A stretch of 14,407 nt of DNA from contig DAQA01000018.1 of assembly GCA_002502685.1 (NCBI GenBank), forward strand, positions 10,619-25,025. Direction: 5' to 3'. Both the position numbers and the translations under genes were made by a program. The notes under the pieces are model-generated. The model saw only the letters and a program-made list of their open reading frames with translations. It was not told the origin of the DNA and made no database searches. This document shows, piece by piece, positions 1 through 5,183 of the stretch; the stretch's first letter is position 1; each line of letters starts with the position of its first letter. The DNA is from Euryarchaeota archaeon UBA202 (GTDB taxonomy: Archaea; Thermoplasmatota; E2; UBA202).

Positions 1-82
1 CCATGACAACTTCATCATTGAACGGGGCATAGGAATCTTTGTTTATGCCATTGAGGAAAGCGTATGGCACGGGGAGGGATAG
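1..82 (+). CDS. C-terminal end of a secreted surface protein (5' part outside window)
   Basis: Only the last 26 codons and the TAG stop (80-82) are inside the window; the frame begins at base 2. The peptide starts HDNFIIERGIGIF and ends in WHGEG. It is nearly the same as the last residues of the 945-residue protein at 5184-8021 (HDNFNIERGMGLF, also ending WHGEG), and the DNA is also very similar. The gene therefore encodes a paralogue that shares at least the C-terminal domain of that protein. The rest of the architecture cannot be seen. By analogy it is probably an exported beta-helix or PKD-type surface protein, but that is inference. No transmembrane anchor follows the shared domain. Confidence 0.8.
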   Translation, partial: HDNFIIERGIGIFVYAIEESVWHGEG

Positions 83-93
83 AAAAATTCGTC

Positions 94-107
94 TTTTTCT
101 TTTTTTA
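94..107 (+). terminator. T-rich tract after the upstream surface-protein gene
   Basis: Twelve bases after the TAG stop lies a stretch that is almost pure T (12 of 14), broken once by C. Intrinsic archaeal termination uses T-runs in the non-template strand without needing a hairpin, so this is a plausible terminator for the truncated gene. Confidence 0.45.
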
Positions 108-144
108 GTTAAATATTGATATACACGTATTTTTTTCGAAAAAT

Positions 145-155
145 AAATATATATA
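145..155 (+). promoter_or_regulatory. TATA-like box upstream of the 174-243 inverted repeat
   Basis: The AT-only stretch AAATATATATA would place a start site near 175, the left edge of the inverted repeat at 174-243. No convincing ORF follows closely; the only one is a 16-codon ORF at 172-222. If active, the promoter would make a short structured RNA. The region is AT-rich, so a chance match is possible. Confidence 0.25.
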
Positions 156-173
156 GGAAGACTATTACGAAAT

Positions 174-243
174 GGGAAGGATTTGGCTGGTAGTTGTTAG
201 AGTGCATCCCATCCCCTCCTAATTTTATCCAGCCATCCCTTCC
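174..243. repeat. Imperfect inverted repeat, possible structured RNA
   Basis: GGAAGG (175-180) and GGCTGG (185-190) pair with CCAGCC (229-234) and CCTTCC (238-243). This gives two 6-bp stems separated by a small internal loop, with a 38-base terminal loop. The outer flank can pair further (AATGGGA near 171 with TCCCAAT near 246). The loop holds the pyrimidine-rich CATCCCATCCCCTCC, which could also compete for the left arm. It could be a small RNA, a processing element, or part of the 281-base spacer upstream of the isochorismatase gene. No known RNA family is recognised. Confidence 0.4.
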
Positions 244-336
244 TTTCCCAATGATACACTCAACAGTTACCCCCTTTTTGTATATGATATAATAAAATGT
301 AGTAGGTATACCCTTTTTTTGTGTATAGGAAAACCA

Positions 337-344
337 TTTAAAAG
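337..344 (+). promoter_or_regulatory. TATA box of the isochorismatase-family gene
   Basis: TTTAAAAG is centred about 24 bases before the ATG at 364, and no ribosome-binding site precedes that ATG. This matches a leaderless archaeal transcript starting at or next to the start codon. Confidence 0.45.
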
Positions 345-363
345 ATAAAAGTTTCACAGATGT

Positions 364-912
364 ATGCATCCTCATCTCCTCACCAAAGAATGCATCCTGG
401 TGCTCATCGACATACAAGAAAAATTATTCCCCTATGTTAAAGACAAAGATCAACTCCTAGGACAAATAACAAAACTGATTCGATTCGCAACAATTATGAA
501 AATTCCTCTCATTCTCACCGAACATTACCCCCAGGGACTTGGACCAACAATCCACGAAATAAAGACCATCCTCCCTGAATATAGCCCCATAAAAAAAGTA
601 ACCTTCAGTGCCTTTCGCTCAAAGAAATTTTTACAAAAAATCCAGGATACAAAAATAAAAACACTATTAATATGCGGAATAGAGTCACATATCTGTATAG
701 AACAAACCGTCCTAGATGGCCTATCCTTTGGGTTGAACATCCATATCATTAGTGACGCAATCTCATCACGAAAAAAACAGGACCTTCAAATAGGGATACA
801 AAAAATGCAACAATGCGGAGGGATCATATCAACCACTGAGATGGCAATGTATGAAATACTTCAACGGGCTGACACACCCGAATTTAAGGAAGTATTAAAA
901 ATTGTAAAATAA
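364..912 (+). CDS. Isochorismatase-family cysteine hydrolase
   Basis: The 182-residue protein has the length and fold signature of isochorismatase-like hydrolases, an alpha/beta family acting on C-N or ether bonds. The catalytic triad is readable: Asp16 in LVLIDIQ, Lys78 in the KKVTFSAF segment, and Cys111 in CGIESHICIEQT. A later VISDAxSSR-like segment (around 133-141) and the ISTTEMAMYEIL motif near the C-terminus match the subgroup that includes ISOC1/2 and YcaC-like proteins. There is no signal peptide, so it is cytoplasmic. The substrate cannot be read from sequence; true isochorismate hydrolysis is unlikely without entB/dhb genes nearby. The start follows a TATA box at the leaderless distance and has no ribosome site. 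It is followed 69 bases later by the lipoprotein gene on the same strand, with no obvious functional link. Confidence 0.9.
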   Translation: MHPHLLTKECILVLIDIQEKLFPYVKDKDQLLGQITKLIRFATIMKIPLILTEHYPQGLGPTIHEIKTILPEYSPIKKVTFSAFRSKKFLQKIQDTKIKTLLICGIESHICIEQTVLDGLSFGLNIHIISDAISSRKKQDLQIGIQKMQQCGGIISTTEMAMYEILQRADTPEFKEVLKIVK

Positions 913-981
913 AAAAAGAATAGACATTCCACTAATGATTACTTTTATTAAGGATAGCTTTATTATAAAGGTTCGGTCATC

Positions 982-2322
982 ATGAAAGCACGGATTGCAC
1001 TCCTTATGATCTGCACCGTAAGTATGGTTAGTATACTCTACAGCGGATGCCTTAACCTTAACCTCAAGGATAGCGATGATGACGGTATCCCCGATGAAGA
1101 CGATGTATTCCCCAATGATCCCTCCGAGTGGAACGATTCAGATAACGATGGATATGGAGATAATTCTGATGCATTCCCCTTTGATTCCACCGAATGGATT
1201 GACAGTGATGGTGACGGTATCGGTGACAACAGCGATCATTATCCCTCTGATTATGACAATGATGGATTTCCCGATGATAACGATCTTAATATCTTCAATG
1301 ACCTAGCCCTTCGACTATCATTGCAAAAATTTCTGGTGGCAGATGAGGTCGATCTCGTATTTAGGAACGCTGATATTTATTTTGAAATTTACATCAATGA
1401 AAGACTGGAAGCCCGTATTGATAATAATGGCAAAACGTGGAGTGCCACAGTAGGTGAGATATATCAAATTGATGACTGGGTAATTTATAATTTTGATGAT
1501 GACCAACGATATACAAACATTCGTATCATGATGTGGGATTATGATTATTTACTAAAAAATGATGCGATTGATATTAACGGGGAAGATAAAAATACAGGGC
1601 TAACCATTACTTTTGACGCCAAAACAGGCGCATGGAGCGGCAGCGACACCGATGGACACACCCAGGGAGCAGATGATGGAAGGCGCTTTGTTGACAAGGA
1701 TGGCGCCCTTTGGTATGATGTTGAAGTATTAGAGGTGGAATATGATAAGGTCTATAAGTGGGTTTATGACCTTCGTTCCTTTTCCTTGCATGTAAATATT
1801 TCCAATGAGGCCTATGCCTACTATAAGCATTTGTCTGTTGATCGATCACCTTATCCCTATGAGAAAGGTGCTGTATTTGTGACCGCGAATGATGAAGTGG
1901 TAATTTCTGTAGCTGAAGAATTACGTTCCCTTGCGAGTACCCAAGGGTATGACGATTATGAAACCGCAAATTTTGTTCTTCGTTTTGTCCAGAGTCTTCA
2001 GTATACTTATGATAATGTGACCACTCCCCGGAATGAGTACTGGCGGTTCCCTGTGGAAACATTGGTGGATGAAACTGGTGATTGTGAGGATACCGCGATT
2101 TTGTATGCATCACTTATGGAATCATTGGGATATGATGCAGTTCTCGTGTTGTTGCCTAGTCATGCCGGGGTAGGTATTGCAGGGAATGATTATCCAGGGT
2201 CATATTATAGCTATAACGGGGTAAAGTATTATTATTGTGAAACAACAAGTATTGGGTGGGCAGTGGGTGCTATTCCTCCATTATATGAGGATGAAACAGC
2301 GTCGCTTATCCAAGTTGAATAG
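982..2322 (+). CDS. Lipoprotein with thrombospondin type 3 repeats and transglutaminase-like domain
   Basis: The 446-residue protein begins with a lipoprotein-type signal peptide: a basic MKAR start, a hydrophobic core and the lipobox-like YSGC, with Cys23 as the likely lipidated residue. Residues 29-107 hold four Asp-rich thrombospondin type 3 units (for example DSDNDGYGDNSDAFP), which bind calcium. Residues 110-200 look beta-rich with Asp clusters, perhaps C2-like. Residues about 305-440 form a transglutaminase-like papain-fold domain. Cys368 in ETGDCEDTA and His394 in SHAGVGI are the probable catalytic pair, and Glu420 in YYCETT is the probable third residue. Such a domain could cross-link or cleave cell-surface proteins, but which of these is unknown. 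It lies outside the membrane, anchored by lipid. Its stop is 17 bases from the convergent aspS stop. The function is inferred from domains only. Confidence 0.85.
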   Translation: MKARIALLMICTVSMVSILYSGCLNLNLKDSDDDGIPDEDDVFPNDPSEWNDSDNDGYGDNSDAFPFDSTEWIDSDGDGIGDNSDHYPSDYDNDGFPDDNDLNIFNDLALRLSLQKFLVADEVDLVFRNADIYFEIYINERLEARIDNNGKTWSATVGEIYQIDDWVIYNFDDDQRYTNIRIMMWDYDYLLKNDAIDINGEDKNTGLTITFDAKTGAWSGSDTDGHTQGADDGRRFVDKDGALWYDVEVLEVEYDKVYKWVYDLRSFSLHVNISNEAYAYYKHLSVDRSPYPYEKGAVFVTANDEVVISVAEELRSLASTQGYDDYETANFVLRFVQSLQYTYDNVTTPRNEYWRFPVETLVDETGDCEDTAILYASLMESLGYDAVLVLLPSHAGVGIAGNDYPGSYYSYNGVKYYYCETTSIGWAVGAIPPLYEDETASLIQVE

Positions 2323-2339
2323 GAAAAAAATCAGGGGTT

Positions 2340-3629
2340 CTAGGGTGTGAGACGTGTCCTATCTCGAGGAAAGAGGATGCATTTCCTTATATTCCCAACT
2401 TGAAGTAGTTCCATGAGGAAACGTTCAATACCAAGGCCAAATCCGCCATGGGGCGGCATGCCATATCTGAATGCTTTAAGATATTCCGAAAAGTTATCTA
2501 TGTCCATGGCCATATGTGCCATTCTCTTTTGTAACAGATCATGTTGATGGATGCGTTGGGCTCCTGAAGCGATTTCAACACCTTGATAGCTGAGGTCAAA
2601 TGACCGGGCATACTTGCCATTGGGCATGGAGTAGAATGGTTTTGTTTCGAGGGGATACTGGGTGATAAAATAAAAAGTTTCTTGGAGGGTTTCCCCTATG
2701 AGCCGTTCTTCCAGGGTTCCAAAATCATCACCCCAGGTCATGTCTGTTTTCTTTTGTATTAAGTCAAGGGCTTCATCATATGTTATCCTGGTGAAGGGAG
2801 TCTGAGGAATCTCCGGGGAGGTGGCTAATATGTCCATGTCACTTTTTCTTTGGGTGGTAAGATAGATCATGATATATTGGGTGAGGTCTTCTGCCATCTT
2901 CATGATATCTTCCTCGTTGTCAATAAACGCCATTTCAAGATCAATGGCAGTGGATTCATTGAGATGGCGGCTGGTATCATGTTCCTCTGCCCGGAAATAC
3001 CAGGCGATTTCATAGACGCGGTCAAACCCCGTGGCCATCATGATTTGTTTATACAGCTGGGGTGATTGTACCAAATAGGCTTTCCTATCAAAATATTGAA
3101 GAGAGAAAACCTCTGTGCCTCCCTCCGGGGAGGTCGTGGTAATCTTGGGTGTATGAATCTCTAGGAATCCCTGGGAGTGGAGAAAATGATGTGTTGCCGT
3201 AAGGAAGGCATCCCGAATGGCAAAGATGGATTGGTTTTCTTTTTTCCGAAGATCGATAAAACGATTGTCAAGCGTGGTGTCAAAATCTGCCCCTACCTTA
3301 TCAATTACACCCAGAGGAAGAGGCGATTCCGCTAGTGACAGGATGTGTGCTTGTTGAGGGAGAATCTCCCAATTGTTCATAACCTGGGTGTTTTCTTGAC
3401 AAAGACCAGTGATAGAAACAACGGTTTCTCGGGAAAGAGAAACCAATTCCTTAAACAGTTCAGGAGTTTCTTTTTTAATGACAGTTACCTGTATTTTTCC
3501 TGTCCTATCCCGAAGGATAAGAAAAGCGATACCTCCAAGATTGCGAATATCCTCTATCCATCCAGCCACAGTAACCGTGGAACCATAATCTTTTGTATCA
3601 ACATCTTGGGAATAATGGGTTCGAAGCAT
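2340..3629 (-). CDS. aspS: Aspartyl-tRNA synthetase, archaeal type
   Basis: This class II synthetase charges tRNA-Asp, and in many archaea also tRNA-Asn. From the ATG at 3629 it has 429 residues, the usual archaeal size. An in-frame TTG at 3638 would add three residues, but MLRTHY is the familiar family N-terminus. An OB-fold anticodon domain fills residues 1-100. Motif 1 lies near 155-163 (FLEIHTPKI), motif 2 near 214-225 (FRAEEHDTSRHLNE), and motif 3 near 395-404 (GGFGLGIERF), followed by the closing FPRDRTRLTP. The N-terminal loop has Glu where archaeal enzymes usually carry His (nondiscriminating) or Trp (discriminating), so tRNA specificity is not clear from this residue. It is cytoplasmic and essential. 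It is transcribed after, but probably separately from, the PaaK-type ligase (95-base gap). Confidence 0.97.
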   Translation of the reverse strand: MLRTHYSQDVDTKDYGSTVTVAGWIEDIRNLGGIAFLILRDRTGKIQVTVIKKETPELFKELVSLSRETVVSITGLCQENTQVMNNWEILPQQAHILSLAESPLPLGVIDKVGADFDTTLDNRFIDLRKKENQSIFAIRDAFLTATHHFLHSQGFLEIHTPKITTTSPEGGTEVFSLQYFDRKAYLVQSPQLYKQIMMATGFDRVYEIAWYFRAEEHDTSRHLNESTAIDLEMAFIDNEEDIMKMAEDLTQYIMIYLTTQRKSDMDILATSPEIPQTPFTRITYDEALDLIQKKTDMTWGDDFGTLEERLIGETLQETFYFITQYPLETKPFYSMPNGKYARSFDLSYQGVEIASGAQRIHQHDLLQKRMAHMAMDIDNFSEYLKAFRYGMPPHGGFGLGIERFLMELLQVGNIRKCILFPRDRTRLTP

Positions 3630-3724
3630 AAAAATCAATTATGGGAGTAAATGCAGATGGTGTTAAATGCTTTACCCTGAAAATAGTCCAAGAAAAAACC
3701 CTGGTTATTCTTTCTTAGAGAGAT

Positions 3725-5014
3725 TTATTCCTCAACCACACGTTTGGCTTTTCCCTTACTGCGGGGAAGAGTACCCGGGGGAACAAGGGTTACGGGGAGT
3801 GTGATATTAAGGATGGTGTGTATATCATCGATAATTTTCTTTTGGAGAAGCTCAGGGTTGCCTTTCTTATAATAGTCGGTGGTGGGTTCCACAACCACTT
3901 TATAACCATATATGGATCCATGACGAGATTTTACAATTTGATAATTCTCGCTGGCTCCCGGTGACATCATGATTGCTTCCTCAATCTGAGAAGGAAAGGT
4001 TAACACACCCTTGATTTTCAATCGGTCATCAGCCCGGCCTAATATGCGAGAATGACGGGGAAATGTCCGTCCACAATTACAGAGCTCTTCGGTATAGGAG
4101 GCAATATCCCCTGTTCTGAACCGGAGTACAGGAAATGCCTCTTTGGCCAGAGTGGTAAAAACCAGTTCACCTTGCTCGCCCTCCTCCTTTACTTCCCCGG
4201 TGATGGGATCAATAATCTCCGTGAAAAAATGGTCCGCATTGATGTGCAGCCCCTGTCGATAAGTACATTCAAGAGATACACCTGGTCCGATAATTTCGGT
4301 GAGACCATACTGTTCACATGCCCGCATCCCCCATTTTTCCTCGATTTTTGTTCTCATTTCCTCACTCCATGCCTCTGCCCCTAAAAATCCAAGTCTAATA
4401 TGAAAATCATCTTGTGTATAACCTTCTTTTTCAGCAACCTCAGCCATATAAAGGGTATAGGATGGTGTGGCTGCCAGGGCGGTTGCCCCTAAATCCTTCA
4501 TCATCATCAATTGTCTTTTGGTATTACCCGAGCTTATGGGAATGGTCAAGGCGCCAATGGCCTGTGCCCCTAATTCATGGCCACGTGCCCCTGTAAAGAA
4601 GCCATATCCATAGGAGTTTTGCATGATATCGGTATTTCTTAGGCCATTGGCCCAGAGGGAACGTGCCATGACTTCTGTCCAGATATCCATGTCTTTATGG
4701 GTGTAGACACCCACCACGGGTTTTCCTGTGGTTCCTGACGAGGCATGCATGGCAATGATTTTTTCCAGGGGTACACATGTTAATCCAAAGGGGTAATATT
4801 GGCGCAGGTCAGCTTTATTGAGAAGGGGGATTTTTCTAATATCTTCTAGTGCTTTAATGGAGTCAGGCTGTATTCCTGCCTGTGAAAGTCTCTCCCGGTA
4901 AAAACGGTTATGGGAATAGACCCATGTGATGAGATGTTTGAGGTTTTTTAATTGAAGGTTTTTAAGCTCATCCAAAGGCATTGCCTCTATTTTCTTGTTC
5001 CAAAATTTCTTCAT
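3725..5014 (-). CDS. paaK: Phenylacetate-CoA ligase family protein (PaaK-type)
   Basis: This is an AMP-forming aryl-CoA ligase of 429 residues, full length for the family. It activates an aromatic acid (phenylacetate or a related arylacetate) through an acyl-AMP to the CoA thioester. Visible motifs are the phosphate-binding SSGTTGKP (92-99), YGLTE (236-240), RTGD (300-303), the hinge region GRADDRLKIKG (326-336) followed by FPSQIE, the CxC in LCNCGRTFPR, and the C-terminal GKAKRV lysine loop. In archaea such enzymes often work in the reductive or ferredoxin-linked metabolism of aromatic amino acids. No indolepyruvate oxidoreductase gene is seen here, so the substrate is open. The start is backed by an AGGGG ribosome site and a TATA box (5083-5090). 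It is divergent from the surface-protein gene. Confidence 0.93.
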   Translation of the reverse strand: MKKFWNKKIEAMPLDELKNLQLKNLKHLITWVYSHNRFYRERLSQAGIQPDSIKALEDIRKIPLLNKADLRQYYPFGLTCVPLEKIIAMHASSGTTGKPVVGVYTHKDMDIWTEVMARSLWANGLRNTDIMQNSYGYGFFTGARGHELGAQAIGALTIPISSGNTKRQLMMMKDLGATALAATPSYTLYMAEVAEKEGYTQDDFHIRLGFLGAEAWSEEMRTKIEEKWGMRACEQYGLTEIIGPGVSLECTYRQGLHINADHFFTEIIDPITGEVKEEGEQGELVFTTLAKEAFPVLRFRTGDIASYTEELCNCGRTFPRHSRILGRADDRLKIKGVLTFPSQIEEAIMMSPGASENYQIVKSRHGSIYGYKVVVEPTTDYYKKGNPELLQKKIIDDIHTILNITLPVTLVPPGTLPRSKGKAKRVVEE

Positions 5015-5019
5015 GTAAG

Positions 5020-5025
5020 CCCCTT
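5020..5025 (-). promoter_or_regulatory. Ribosome-binding site of the PaaK-type ligase gene
   Basis: On the minus strand AAGGGG lies five bases before the ATG at 5014. It complements the pyrimidine-rich 3' end of archaeal 16S rRNA and supports that start. Confidence 0.55.
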
Positions 5026-5082
5026 TGTTTTATGCAGGAAAGAGAAAGAAATATAAGAAATTTTTCCCTCTTTGCAGCAGGA

Positions 5083-5090
5083 TATATAAG
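5083..5090 (-). promoter_or_regulatory. TATA box of the PaaK-type ligase gene
   Basis: The minus strand reads CTTATATATC, predicting initiation near 5060 and a leader of about 45 bases. That leader has room for the ribosome site at 5020-5025. Confidence 0.5.
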
Positions 5091-5143
5091 TAATGAAATT
5101 ATATCCATTTTTTTTGGTAAGCTTCTCTAGAACGGGATACATA

Positions 5144-5156
5144 AAAATATATATAA
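5144..5156 (+). promoter_or_regulatory. TATA box of the large surface-protein gene
   Basis: AAAAATATATATAAT lies 28-40 bases before the ATG at 5184. Initiation would fall at about 5175-5180, giving a leaderless or near-leaderless mRNA; no clear ribosome site is present. Together with the minus-strand TATA box this makes 5015-5183 a divergent promoter region. Confidence 0.5.
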
Positions 5157-5183
5157 TCATGGTTTATAGACCGCTGGGATAAC

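Noticed and set aside
172..222. 16-codon ORF on the plus strand inside the inverted repeat
   Set aside because: It is too short to judge, has no ribosome site, and its codons are fully explained by the inverted repeat.
109..417. 102-codon open frame on the minus strand across the gap before the hydrolase gene
   Set aside because: It covers an AT-rich promoter region and the start of a certain gene on the other strand, and has no recognisable domain or ribosome site.
1607..2113. 168-codon open frame on the minus strand opposite the lipoprotein
   Set aside because: Its His/Arg/Gln-rich product has no domain, and it lies opposite a well-supported coding region with catalytic motifs.
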